Position numbers and translations under genes: made by a program. Below are positions 29,969 to 38,861 of a DNA stretch of 64,000 nt, piece after piece. The stretch is taken from contig NZ_CP025791.1 in NCBI RefSeq assembly GCF_002886045.1, positions 4,479,001 through 4,543,000 of the forward strand, read 5' to 3'. Source of the DNA: Flavivirga eckloniae. Lineage in GTDB: Bacteria; Bacteroidota; Bacteroidia; Flavobacteriales; Flavobacteriaceae. The notes under the pieces are model-generated. The model was not told the origin of the DNA and did no database searches. It saw only the letters and a list, made by a program, of their open reading frames with translations. Each line of letters opens with the position of its first letter. Positions within the stretch are counted from its first letter, which is position 1.

Positions 29969-31156
29969 ATGAAGAATTTTTTTATCCTACTATTGTCGAT
30001 CGTTATACTTTATAGCTGTGAAAGTAAACCAGATCGCAAGTTTAATATTGAAGATGTAATATCTAAAACAGAAACCCAATTGACTTATGCCTGTAATATC
30101 ATAAAAGCAAATACCTCTGGCACGAAAGTATTGCCCCGATCTGTTGAGGGTGATAAACTAATAATGGTTCCAACAAGCGATTGGACCAGTGGTTTTTTTC
30201 CCGGATCGCTTTGGATGATGCACGATTTAACCGGAGATAGTAAGTGGAAGGATAAAGCTATAGAATACACACACCTGTTAGAATCGCAGCAATATAATAC
30301 GGGAACCCACGATGTTGGTTTTATGATGTATTGTAGTTATGGGCATGGGTATAAAACCACCAAAAACGAAAAGTATAAAGATATATTGATTCAAACCGCA
30401 AAATCGTTGGCCAGCAGGTATAACGATACGATTAAATGCACAAGATCTTGGGATCATTCTACAAATTTGTATACATATCCGGTTATTATCGATAATATGA
30501 TGAACATGGAGCTGTTATTATGGGCAAGCAAGGCAACAGGTGATGATACTTATAAAAATATAGCGCTTAACCATGCCGATACCACAATTAAAAATCATTT
30601 TAGAGCAGATAACAGCTCGTATCATGTTGTTGATTATTCGCCAGAAACAGGTAAGGTTCTTCAGAAAATTACAAATCAAGGCTATGCAGATAATACGGCA
30701 TGGGCCAGAGGGCAAGCATGGGGTTTATACGGATTTACGGTAATGTATAGAGAAACCGGTCTTAAAAGATATTTAGAACAGGCCGAAAAAATAGCAAAAG
30801 TAGTTATATCTTATCCAAATCTATCAGACGATAAAATTCCATATTGGGATATGAACGCTCCTAAAATCCCAAACGAGCCAAGAGACGCGTCTGCAGCAGC
30901 CATTACAGCTTCTGCTTTATACGAACTTTCGGGGTTTTCATCTCATAAAGAAACCTATTTGGAATTTGCTAACCAAACCCTAAGTACACTTGTTTCAGAT
31001 AACTATTTAAATAAGGTAGGTACCCATCATGGGTTTTTATTAGATCATTCAACAGGTAATATGCCTAAAAATTCAGAAATAGATGTACCAATAGTATATG
31101 CAGATTATTACTTTTTGGAAGCCCTAAAACGTAAGAAAGAATTACATGGAAAGTGA
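29969..31156 (+). CDS. GH88 unsaturated glucuronyl hydrolase lipoprotein
   Basis: Removes the 4,5-unsaturated uronic acid that polysaccharide lyases leave on oligosaccharides, by hydration of its double bond. Lipobox YSC at Cys17. The (alpha/alpha)6 barrel signature runs from DWTSGFFPGSLWMM through TRSWDHSTNLYTYPVIIDNMMNMELLLWAS to GYADNTAWARGQAWGLYGF. D115 (HDVGF) and D175 (IDNMMN) correspond in place and spacing (60 residues) to the two active Asp of Bacillus UGL (D88, D149). 395 aa, normal length. With the lyase-like BNR protein at 38862 and the sulfatase at the window start, it suggests growth on a uronate-containing sulfated polymer. Confidence 0.95.
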   Translation: MKNFFILLLSIVILYSCESKPDRKFNIEDVISKTETQLTYACNIIKANTSGTKVLPRSVEGDKLIMVPTSDWTSGFFPGSLWMMHDLTGDSKWKDKAIEYTHLLESQQYNTGTHDVGFMMYCSYGHGYKTTKNEKYKDILIQTAKSLASRYNDTIKCTRSWDHSTNLYTYPVIIDNMMNMELLLWASKATGDDTYKNIALNHADTTIKNHFRADNSSYHVVDYSPETGKVLQKITNQGYADNTAWARGQAWGLYGFTVMYRETGLKRYLEQAEKIAKVVISYPNLSDDKIPYWDMNAPKIPNEPRDASAAAITASALYELSGFSSHKETYLEFANQTLSTLVSDNYLNKVGTHHGFLLDHSTGNMPKNSEIDVPIVYADYYFLEALKRKKELHGK

Positions 31157-31280
31157 GGCTAATTCACGTTTTTCGGATGTTTTTTGGTTGAATGCATTGG
31201 TGATAAAAAAAAGAATTCTATATTAGAGAACTAAAACCATTATAGAAAAACCAATTACTAACCTTTAAATATAAATTTTT

Positions 31281-33548
31281 ATGTCCCTAATCAAAAATTT
31301 CCGTTTTAGAATAATCTATCGATCAATATTATTAGTATTTACATTTTTAATCGTTTCATGTGCAGAAAAGCAAGATTCGAAAGATCTAACATTGAGTACC
31401 TCTAAATTTGAAGTTAAGTTCACTAATTCAGGTACTATAAGTCAGGTGATGTTCCACGACAATAAACAAGTAAGGAAAGTAAAGGGAAATTCGTTATTAA
31501 AGAACTGCAAGGTTATTAAGGTTAATGCAGAAAAAATATCTGAAGCAGTTATAGAGTTTCATAAAGTCCTTCGAGATACTTTGTCGAACAGTAGTGTAGA
31601 GCTTAAAGAAACATTTACAGTTTCTAAAGAAAGTTTAAACTGGGTTATCACAGTTTTGGATGCAGGCGAATTTTGGTCGACACCTATCGAAACCGTTTTG
31701 CAATACCCAGTATCTGATAAAGTAAAATTATGGGCGCCATGGGGAGACCCCAGAGGGGACACTAGTGGCGGCGGAACAAATAACAAGCAAATAGCCGATG
31801 CTATTATTAACTCAGGAGATTTAAGTAGCTTAACCAGTTGGGAAGATCCTTTGGTAGCGCAACCGGTAACAAATAAACTTTGGCATTATGGGGCGCCAAG
31901 ATACCAATATGATGATTCTGGTGTTTTGTATTGTCCGTTTCAAGGTGATGTCATTAACATGCCTATGATTAGTTTTTTTGAAAAAGATCATGATATGGGG
32001 TTAAGTTTGATTTTATCTCCAGAAGATACATTACTCGATATAAACCTTGAAACTAAAAAGGATGGAACAGTTAAGTTTTCCAGATTCAATCATCGAATAG
32101 GTGGTGGTAAAGTCTTGAGGTTTTCAATGGATTTAGTACCACATCAGGCAGATTGGAGAAGCAGTCTTGGTTGGATGGTAGAACGTTACAGATCTTATTT
32201 TTACCCTACCAATCCATTAGCTAAAGAAATATCGGGAACAGGAGCTTACTCAAATAGTGATGCTGAGTTTGATGTTGCTAAAATGAAAAAGATGGCATTC
32301 CGTGTAAATTGGAGAGCTTCCTTTGATTTTCCTTACATGGGTATGTTTATTCCTCCTGTAGACAAAAATGAGGTATGGTCTAGTTTTGTAAGAGAACGTG
32401 GTGGTGCAAGTAGTAAATCAACTTCGATCTCTAAAATGAGCGACTATAGTAAGAATATGGACGATAAAGGGTTTTATGTTTTAAATTATTTTAACGTCAC
32501 TGAATTTGGAACTCAGATAAAATACCCAAAACCAGCACCCAAAAAATCTGGAGCTTCAATGTGGTTAGATGCTAATGATTATTTATATGAGCATCTTGCA
32601 GATGCTATGCTTTTTGTGCCAGATAACCAAAAGCCTGTTGTAGATAAAGATGTTTATAACACCGAACCGGGCAAGCCTTTTTGGACTTGGGAGAAAGCTG
32701 TAGTTATGGATCCTGGTGTAAAGAGTTATCAGGACTTTTTAGTTGACCAGGCAAATAAGCTCGTAACAGAATTACCAAATTCTTATGGTATTTGTATTAA
32801 CAGAATGGATTGGACACGTTTTTATAATCATAAAACAGACGATGGTGTAAGCTGGATGGGAGATCAACCAGTAGGTTCTATGTATGTATCATGGATGAAA
32901 ATAATGGAAAAACTAGATCCTGTTTTTCACGACAACAATAAAGTTATTTATGCAAATAATCATGTAAAGCGTATTGAACAATTAAAATATGTAGATGGTC
33001 TTTTTGATGAGTTTACCTATGCAGGAGCTTCGTTAAATGCCGTGGCACTTTTAGGAAATCAAAAACCTGTATTGGGCTGGATAAGTAACGATAAGCAATT
33101 AACGCCTGACTCTGATGAGGTTATGCAAAAGTTTTTATATATGGGCGTATTCCCAATGGCTCCATTCCCTGAAAACGATCATTCAATCCGTCCAAGTAAA
33201 CTTGCCGATAAGGTTTATTTAGATTATGGACCGTTATTCAACCAATTAAGAGGTAAGGAGTGGGTTTTAGAGCCTCATGTAATATCTACTAAAGAAAATG
33301 CCAAAGTAAACCTTTTTAAAAGTTTTGGAGGGTACACTATTCCGATTACGCATGTTAAAGAAGCACAATTAGTAGAGGTAAGGATTAAGAAAAAGGAGCT
33401 TGTTAAAAACGATCTTAAGGTTTATGCCTACCATCCGGGAGATGAAGATCCTATTGTAGTGCCAACTGAAGTTGTAGACGGTGAATTAAAAATAGTAGTG
33501 CCTATAAAAAGAGGTTGTGCCGTTTTAAAAATTAATAAAGCTCAATAA
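31281..33548 (+). CDS. Uncharacterised 755-aa lipoprotein, possible glycoside hydrolase
   Basis: I do not recognise the family. Lipobox VSC at about Cys27. Residues about 35-290 are beta-rich (LSTSKFEVKFTNSGTISQVMF; KLWAPWGDPRG; MISFFEKDHDMGLSLILSP), like the super-sandwich that precedes the barrel in GH36/GH97-type enzymes. Residues about 300-640 look like a (beta/alpha)8 barrel: RVNWRASFDFPYMGMFIPP, GFYVLNYFNVTEFG, YGICINRMDWTRFYN and VDGLFDEFTY. D510 (NRMDWTR) and D576/E577 (FDEFTY) are the obvious candidate catalytic acids. A beta domain closes the protein. It lies 124 bp after GH88 and is convergent with an AraC regulator, so a role in glycan breakdown is likely but unproven. Confidence 0.8.
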   Translation: MSLIKNFRFRIIYRSILLVFTFLIVSCAEKQDSKDLTLSTSKFEVKFTNSGTISQVMFHDNKQVRKVKGNSLLKNCKVIKVNAEKISEAVIEFHKVLRDTLSNSSVELKETFTVSKESLNWVITVLDAGEFWSTPIETVLQYPVSDKVKLWAPWGDPRGDTSGGGTNNKQIADAIINSGDLSSLTSWEDPLVAQPVTNKLWHYGAPRYQYDDSGVLYCPFQGDVINMPMISFFEKDHDMGLSLILSPEDTLLDINLETKKDGTVKFSRFNHRIGGGKVLRFSMDLVPHQADWRSSLGWMVERYRSYFYPTNPLAKEISGTGAYSNSDAEFDVAKMKKMAFRVNWRASFDFPYMGMFIPPVDKNEVWSSFVRERGGASSKSTSISKMSDYSKNMDDKGFYVLNYFNVTEFGTQIKYPKPAPKKSGASMWLDANDYLYEHLADAMLFVPDNQKPVVDKDVYNTEPGKPFWTWEKAVVMDPGVKSYQDFLVDQANKLVTELPNSYGICINRMDWTRFYNHKTDDGVSWMGDQPVGSMYVSWMKIMEKLDPVFHDNNKVIYANNHVKRIEQLKYVDGLFDEFTYAGASLNAVALLGNQKPVLGWISNDKQLTPDSDEVMQKFLYMGVFPMAPFPENDHSIRPSKLADKVYLDYGPLFNQLRGKEWVLEPHVISTKENAKVNLFKSFGGYTIPITHVKEAQLVEVRIKKKELVKNDLKVYAYHPGDEDPIVVPTEVVDGELKIVVPIKRGCAVLKINKAQ

Positions 33549-33574
33549 TATCGTAACAGGTATGGTATCACTTT

Positions 33575-34459
33575 TTAAATAGCCTTATAAATGGAAACGC
33601 GATATTGAGAAGGCGACTTGCCTATTACAGTCTTAAATATTCTAGAAAAATAAAAAGCATCATCATAGCCAACATTGTTGGCTATGATGTTTATTTTTAA
33701 ATTACTAAATTCTAACAATGAACAGGCTTTTTGCATACGCATAAATATAAGATACTCTATAGGAGAGTAGGCAGTCTTCTTTTTAAATAACAGGCATAGA
33801 TGAGATACAGATATACTACAGTAGTCTGCTATTTCAGATAAACTAAGCTTTTTGTGTAAATTACTTTTTATAAAAACGATGGCTTTCGAAACAACGTCTT
33901 GTTGTTTTATTTCTTTAATTTTTTGAAATTGGGATAAGTATTTAAAAGAGCCTAATAGATGCATAAGTAAAATGCTACTATACTCCATGTTTTGATCTGA
34001 GTACCCAGCATCAAGATTAAAATATATTTCTTCGAATAATTCAATTCTATCCTTAAACCGGGAAACATTAGTTTCTTTTAATTCCCGAGGATAATCCAGT
34101 GGGTAAACAAAAGCCTCAGCCTTATCTCCTAAAAAATGCATCCAATAGATTGTCCATGGCGTATTAGGGTCTGCTGCATAAGTGTGAGGTGTTTGTTTTG
34201 GGATTATAGAATACTTGTTCTTTGAAAGATGTTGTTTCTTCCCATCAATTTCGATCCATCCCTTTCCATCAACACAAAAAATAAGAATATGTTCGTCACT
34301 CCCATTCTTTCTGGATCTATAGTGGTGTTTCCCATTTGGAAAATAACCAATGTCTGTAATGTACAGATAATTGGTTAAACTGTTCTTTTTTAATTTTTTC
34401 TTAACCTTTTTAGGAAGAACCAATAATTTTTGCCCCTCAAACCTATCTTTTTTTCTCAT
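33575..34459 (-). CDS. AraC-family transcriptional regulator
   Basis: Sugar-responsive regulator. The N-terminal half has a cupin-type AraC binding domain (about 35-170, GKGWIEIDGKKQHLSKNKYSIIPKQTPHTYAADPNTPWTIYWMHF). The C-terminal ~100 residues form the two helix-turn-helix motifs (LSLSEIADYCSISVSHLCLLFKKKTAYSPIEYLIFMRMQKAC and INIIANNVGYDDAFYFSRIFKTVIGKSPSQYR). 294 aa, normal. It stops 26 bp from the convergent 755-aa gene and is divergent from the DUF5107-TPR gene with 178 bp between starts. It probably controls one or both neighbours. Confidence 0.92.
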   Translation of the reverse strand: MRKKDRFEGQKLLVLPKKVKKKLKKNSLTNYLYITDIGYFPNGKHHYRSRKNGSDEHILIFCVDGKGWIEIDGKKQHLSKNKYSIIPKQTPHTYAADPNTPWTIYWMHFLGDKAEAFVYPLDYPRELKETNVSRFKDRIELFEEIYFNLDAGYSDQNMEYSSILLMHLLGSFKYLSQFQKIKEIKQQDVVSKAIVFIKSNLHKKLSLSEIADYCSISVSHLCLLFKKKTAYSPIEYLIFMRMQKACSLLEFSNLKINIIANNVGYDDAFYFSRIFKTVIGKSPSQYRVSIYKAI

Positions 34460-34537
34460 TTCTAAGTTTTATTAAAAATAAGAATATAATCCATCATTAA
34501 CGAAAAATAGTCTATTCTTTTTCATGAAGATGTGTTA

Positions 34538-34545
34538 TATGTTTG
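34538..34545 (+). promoter_or_regulatory. Possible -7 box upstream of the DUF5107 gene
   Basis: TATGTTTG fits the Bacteroidota TAnnTTTG -7 consensus. It lies in the 178-bp divergent gap between the AraC and DUF5107 genes, 92 bp before the latter. No clear -33 TTTG partner was found, so this is tentative. Confidence 0.3.
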
Positions 34546-34637
34546 TATAGCATCAAGCCAAATAGAACAATTATATAAGGCAGATGTATTTAAAAGATAT
34601 AAATAACATCATTGTAAAATAATACAGTTTAGAAGTA

Positions 34638-37600
34638 ATGAGTGTAAAAGTTTGGTCGGAGAAAGTTAGTATTCCAACGTATGAAATTGGAGAGCCAGAA
34701 AAGAACCCAATGTTTTTGGAAAAAAGAGTTTACCAAGGAAGCAGTGGAAAAGTATACCCCTTTCCCGTAATAGAAAAGATAAGCGATGAGAAAGTAGACA
34801 AAGAATGGCTAGCTTGTTTTTTAGAGAATGACTATGTTAAAATAATGATATTGCCAGAACTTGGAGGGCGTGTACAAATGGCTTACGATAAAATGAAGAA
34901 AAGGCATTTTGTGTACTATAACGAAGTCATTAAGCCAGCCTTAGTAGGTCTTGCCGGACCCTGGATTTCTGGAGGTATAGAGTTTAATTGGCCACAACAC
35001 CACCGACCAAGTACTTACGATCCTGTAGATTTTTATATAGAAGAGAACGAAGACGGAGGGAAAACGGTTTGGTGTAGCGAAATGGAACGTATGACGGGTA
35101 CTAAGGGAATGGCAGGTTTTAAACTTTATCCCGATAAGGCTTATCTGGAAATTAATGTGAAGTTGTATAACCGGACTTCTAGACCCCAAAGTTTTTTATG
35201 GTGGGCAAATCCGGCAGTAGCCGTAAATGACGATTATCAATCTGTATTTCCACCAGATGTTAATGCCGTATTCGATCATGGTAAGCGTGATGTTTCGGAA
35301 TTCCCAATCGCTAAAGGAACCTATTATAAATTCGATTACTCGCCGGGAACAGATATTTCTCGTTATAAAAATATTCCAGTACCAACATCGTACATGGCAA
35401 TTAGATCCGATTATAATTTTGTTGGAGGATACGAAAACGATTCAAAGGGAGGTTTGCTACACGTAGCCAATCATCATGTGTCGCCCGGCAAAAAGCAATG
35501 GACGTGGGGGAATGGTGATTTTGGAATAGCATGGGATAGAAACCTTACTGATAAAAACGGACCCTATATAGAGTTAATGTGTGGTGTTTATACCGATAAT
35601 CAACCGGATTTTTCATGGCTAATGCCTTACGAAGAAAAAGCATTTACACAGTATTTTATGCCTTACCAAGATATTGGTGTTGTTAAGAATGCCTCCAAAG
35701 ATGCCATGTTGAATTTGGAGTTTAAAGACAATAAAGCAATTATTAAAGTATATACCACTGGGGTATTTCCAAAAACAGCTGTAAAACTGGAAGTAGACAA
35801 CTCGGTTATAGATGAGGCGTACTTCGATTTTAAACCAGGAACGTCCTATTATAAGGAAATAACATTGCCCGAGGGATCTTCCAGCCATGAATGTTACATT
35901 TCGGTAGTTTCAGAAGAAGGCCGGGTTTTAATCGATTGGAAACCAGAAAAAGAAAAGGACAGTACAATTCCAGAGGCAGCAAAGCCAGCTAAATTACCGG
36001 CAGATATTGAAACTAACGAAGAATTATATTTAAATGGTCTTCATTTAGAGCAATACAGACATGCTACTTTTAATCCAGAAGATTATTATAAAGAGGCTCT
36101 AAAAAGAGACTCCAATGATATTCGTTGTAATAACGCTATGGGGCTTTTATTGCTTCGTAAAGGGAAATTTGCAGCAGCAGAGACCTATTTTTCACAAGCG
36201 TATAAAAGACAAATAAACCGTAACCCAAATCCTTATGATGGCGAACCGCTATTCAATTTAGGTTTGTCTTTATACTATCAAGGGAAGTACGATGAAGCCT
36301 ACGGAGCATTTTATAAATCTGTGTGGAATGCGGCATATATGGATTCGGGTTATTTTCATATAGCACAAATAGATGCGATATATGGCAATTGGGATGCGGC
36401 TTTAGATACCGTTCAAAGGTCGTTGTTACGAAATTGGAGTAACCATAAAGCTAGACATTTAAAAGCTGCGATTCTTCGTAAAAAAGGACTAAACAAAAAA
36501 GCTAAGGCGTTAATTGATGAGTCTTTGGACTTCGATCGTTTCAATTTCGGAATGTATTTCGAAAGTCATTTATTGGGAGATGACCAAGCAAAATCCCAAA
36601 TGAAAGAATTAATGCGCGATAGCGCTCATAATTATATTGAAATAGCTCTCGATTATGCAGGAGCTGGTATGTATACCGAAGCCATCCAATTGCTAGATTT
36701 GTATTTAACCGAGGCCGACCAAGTATATCCAATGTCTCTCTATTTTAAAGGATACTTTTTATCAAAAGAAGGAAAAGAAGCTGCAGCCCTAAAAGCAATA
36801 GAACAAGCTGAGACATGTAGCCCTAATTATTGTTTTCCTCATAGAGTTGAAGCAACTCTAGCACTGGATTTGGCTATGAAGATTAACCCAGAAGGTGCAA
36901 GAGCATCTTATTATCTAGGGAATTTTTGGTACAACGCAAACCAGTATGAAGATGCTGTTAAATGTTGGGAAGCATCCATATCCAGAGACGATACATTTTC
37001 TATAGCTTTTAGAAATTTGGCTTTGGCATATTTTAATAAAATGGAAGAAAAGGAAAAAGCATTAGATGCTTTAGAAATGGCTTTTGAGCTAAACCCAAAA
37101 GATTCCCGAATATTTTTAGAGCGTGATCAATTGTACAAGCGGTTAAATAAATCTGTTGCGTTTAGGTTTGAACAATTCGAAAATCATTTGGACCTGGTTA
37201 AAGATCGTGACGATTTATACATAGAATGGGTATATCTGTATATACTAAATAATGATTATGCTAAAGGTTACGAATTAATCATGCAAAGAAAATTCCATCC
37301 TTGGGAAGGAGGGGAAGGTAAAGTTACTACGGCCTATGTTGCTTGTTTAATAGGTTTAGCTAAAGAAAGCATTCAAAATAAAAACTTTGAAGAAGCACGT
37401 GCTTATTTAGAAAAAACTAAAACATATCCTCATAATCTTGGAGAAGGAAAGTTACAAGGTGCTCAGGAAAATGAAATTAATTATTGGTTAGGTTGCGCGT
37501 ATGAAGGCTTGGGAGATTTAGAAAAAGCACGCGATTGTTGGACAGAGTCTTCTGTTGGAGTGGACGAGCCTTCAATAGCTTGGTTTTACAACGATCAACA

Positions 37601-37931
37601 ACCAGATACTATCTTTTATCAAGGATTAGCATTATTAAAATTAGGAAAACAGGATGATGCAGTAGTTAGGTTTGATAAGTTAATAGATTATGGGAATTCC
37701 CATGTAACAGATAAGATTAAGATTGACTATTTCGCTGTGTCATTACCAGATTTAACAATTTGGGACGAAAGTTTAAGCTTGAGAAATAAATGTCATTGTT
37801 ATTATTTAATGGCACTAGGCTATAAAGGAAAAGGAGATAATCAAGGGTTCGTATCATGCCTTGAAAAAGTTAAGGCTTACGATCAGGCTTATTTAGGAGC
37901 AACTTTGAATGAATTGGTATATGAATCTTGA
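34638..37931 (+). CDS. DUF5107 and tetratricopeptide-repeat protein
   Basis: Cytoplasmic by appearance: no signal peptide. Residues about 1-360 fit DUF5107 (FLEKRVYQGSSGKVYPFPV, ILPELGGRVQMAYDKMKKRHFVYYNEVIKPALVGLAGPWISGGIEFNWPQHHRP), a beta-sandwich with a fold related to aldose-epimerase/GH-associated sandwiches; the conserved E-x-N-W-P-Q-H-H patch may bind sugar. Residues about 460-1090 hold many TPR-like helical pairs (NNAMGLLLLRKGKFAAAETYFSQAY; EPLFNLGLSLYYQGKYDEAYGAFYKSVW; YLGNFWYNANQYEDAVKCWEASI). 1097 aa is usual for the family. The gene is divergent from an AraC regulator and is followed after 59 bp by an ECF sigma gene. The biochemical role is not known to me; a link to sugar sensing or processing is inferred. 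Confidence 0.85.
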   Translation: MSVKVWSEKVSIPTYEIGEPEKNPMFLEKRVYQGSSGKVYPFPVIEKISDEKVDKEWLACFLENDYVKIMILPELGGRVQMAYDKMKKRHFVYYNEVIKPALVGLAGPWISGGIEFNWPQHHRPSTYDPVDFYIEENEDGGKTVWCSEMERMTGTKGMAGFKLYPDKAYLEINVKLYNRTSRPQSFLWWANPAVAVNDDYQSVFPPDVNAVFDHGKRDVSEFPIAKGTYYKFDYSPGTDISRYKNIPVPTSYMAIRSDYNFVGGYENDSKGGLLHVANHHVSPGKKQWTWGNGDFGIAWDRNLTDKNGPYIELMCGVYTDNQPDFSWLMPYEEKAFTQYFMPYQDIGVVKNASKDAMLNLEFKDNKAIIKVYTTGVFPKTAVKLEVDNSVIDEAYFDFKPGTSYYKEITLPEGSSSHECYISVVSEEGRVLIDWKPEKEKDSTIPEAAKPAKLPADIETNEELYLNGLHLEQYRHATFNPEDYYKEALKRDSNDIRCNNAMGLLLLRKGKFAAAETYFSQAYKRQINRNPNPYDGEPLFNLGLSLYYQGKYDEAYGAFYKSVWNAAYMDSGYFHIAQIDAIYGNWDAALDTVQRSLLRNWSNHKARHLKAAILRKKGLNKKAKALIDESLDFDRFNFGMYFESHLLGDDQAKSQMKELMRDSAHNYIEIALDYAGAGMYTEAIQLLDLYLTEADQVYPMSLYFKGYFLSKEGKEAAALKAIEQAETCSPNYCFPHRVEATLALDLAMKINPEGARASYYLGNFWYNANQYEDAVKCWEASISRDDTFSIAFRNLALAYFNKMEEKEKALDALEMAFELNPKDSRIFLERDQLYKRLNKSVAFRFEQFENHLDLVKDRDDLYIEWVYLYILNNDYAKGYELIMQRKFHPWEGGEGKVTTAYVACLIGLAKESIQNKNFEEARAYLEKTKTYPHNLGEGKLQGAQENEINYWLGCAYEGLGDLEKARDCWTESSVGVDEPSIAWFYNDQQPDTIFYQGLALLKLGKQDDAVVRFDKLIDYGNSHVTDKIKIDYFAVSLPDLTIWDESLSLRNKCHCYYLMALGYKGKGDNQGFVSCLEKVKAYDQAYLGATLNELVYES

Positions 37932-37990
37932 TGGTTAAAAGAAGTTATGTTGTAACAGGTAGTTTAATGATTAAAAAAACGTAGAATAAA

Positions 37991-38563
37991 ATGATAAAAG
38001 CAGCTCCCAGATTAGATTCAGATAAACTTTTGGTTATTGAGCTTAAAAACGGTTGTATAGAAGCTTATGATCAATTATTTAAAAAGTACAATAATAAGTT
38101 ATTTTATTTTGCGCTAAACTATTTAAACTCTACCGAAGAGGCAGAGGGTGTAGTTCAAGATGTTTTTGCCAAGGTTTGGGAAAAGAAAAGAGCACTTAAA
38201 ATAGAATATTCATTTAAAGGTTATATTTTTACTATAGCATATAATTTTATAAAGAAAGTTTATATTAGACGATGCAGGCAACGGGATTATTTAATTGCGG
38301 AAGAAAGAAAGAGTTATGCCGATTTAGATACCATTGAAAAATTGGATTATGGTTTTACGATGGAAAGACTAAAAGGGTTAATTTCTAAAATGCCAGAACG
38401 AAGAAGAGAAACTTTTACAAAAAGTAGACTTGAAGGGTTATCTATAAAAGAGATAGCGCAAGACATGAATGTTAGTCCAAAAACAGTTGAAAACCAAATA
38501 GGTTATGCATTAAAGTTTATAAGATCGAATTGGCATTTAGAAAAAGCTTCTGGGATGTACTAG
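37991..38563 (+). CDS. ECF RNA polymerase sigma factor without adjacent anti-sigma
   Basis: 190 aa with sigma region 2 (about 25-95, TEEAEGVVQDVFAKVWEKKRALKIEYSFKGYIFTIAYNFIKKVYIRR) and region 4 (about 130-180, MPERRRETFTKSRLEGLSIKEIAQDMNVSPKTVENQIGYALKFI). It starts 59 bp after the DUF5107-TPR gene, probably in the same transcript. No fecR or susC follows; the next genes are a MITE-like element, the BNR lipoprotein and another ECF sigma. It may act on the BNR gene or in trans on a distant SusCD locus, or its partner genes may have been lost when repeats entered here. Confidence 0.92.
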   Translation: MIKAAPRLDSDKLLVIELKNGCIEAYDQLFKKYNNKLFYFALNYLNSTEEAEGVVQDVFAKVWEKKRALKIEYSFKGYIFTIAYNFIKKVYIRRCRQRDYLIAEERKSYADLDTIEKLDYGFTMERLKGLISKMPERRRETFTKSRLEGLSIKEIAQDMNVSPKTVENQIGYALKFIRSNWHLEKASGMY

Positions 38564-38598
38564 GAGCAATTAAAATAGCGTAGATTAATCTATTTTTA

Positions 38599-38648
38599 AA
38601 CTCACGTTAATTAAAGATTGTATCAAAAAAATATAATTAACGTGAGTT
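38599..38648 (+). terminator. Hairpin formed by facing copies of a MITE end
   Basis: AACTCACGTTAATTA and its exact complement TAATTAACGTGAGTT form a 15-bp stem with a 20-base loop, 35 bases after the sigma stop. The right arm is also the left end of the element at 38634-38837. It could end the upstream transcript, though the T-run is poor. Confidence 0.45.
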
Positions 38649-38837
38649 CGACGTAATCATAATGTTATTATGTTGAATGTCAATTATTTAATTTAAGTGT
38701 CGGGTTGAGCGCAGTCGAAACCTATTTAAAATTATAGGTTTTAATGACCTTTCGACTGCGCTCAAGGTGACAAGTAACATTTTTAGTGTATTTATCGTTA
38801 AAATTAGACTGCTTTTAAATCGAACTCACGTTAATTA
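38634..38837. mobile_element. 204-bp MITE-like element with 18-bp terminal inverted repeats
   Basis: Ends TAATTAACGTGAGTTCGA and TCGAACTCACGTTAATTA are perfect inverted repeats. The inside has a second dyad, TTGAGCGCAGTCGAAA (38705-38720) and TTTCGACTGCGCTCAA (38750-38765), with a further inner dyad AAACCTAT/ATAGGTTT. No coding capacity. The outer core TTAACGTGA resembles the ends of the 256-bp elements at 6590 and 18287. It fills the 300-bp gap between the sigma and BNR genes, ending 24 bp before the latter, so any promoter for the BNR gene lies within or before it. Confidence 0.75.
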
Positions 38838-38861
38838 GCTATTTATCTTAAATAATTATTT

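Noticed and set aside
31150-31180. AATTCACGTTTTT after GH88 as a MITE end
   Set aside because: Short, no partner end within a few hundred bases, and compatible with chance in AT-rich DNA.
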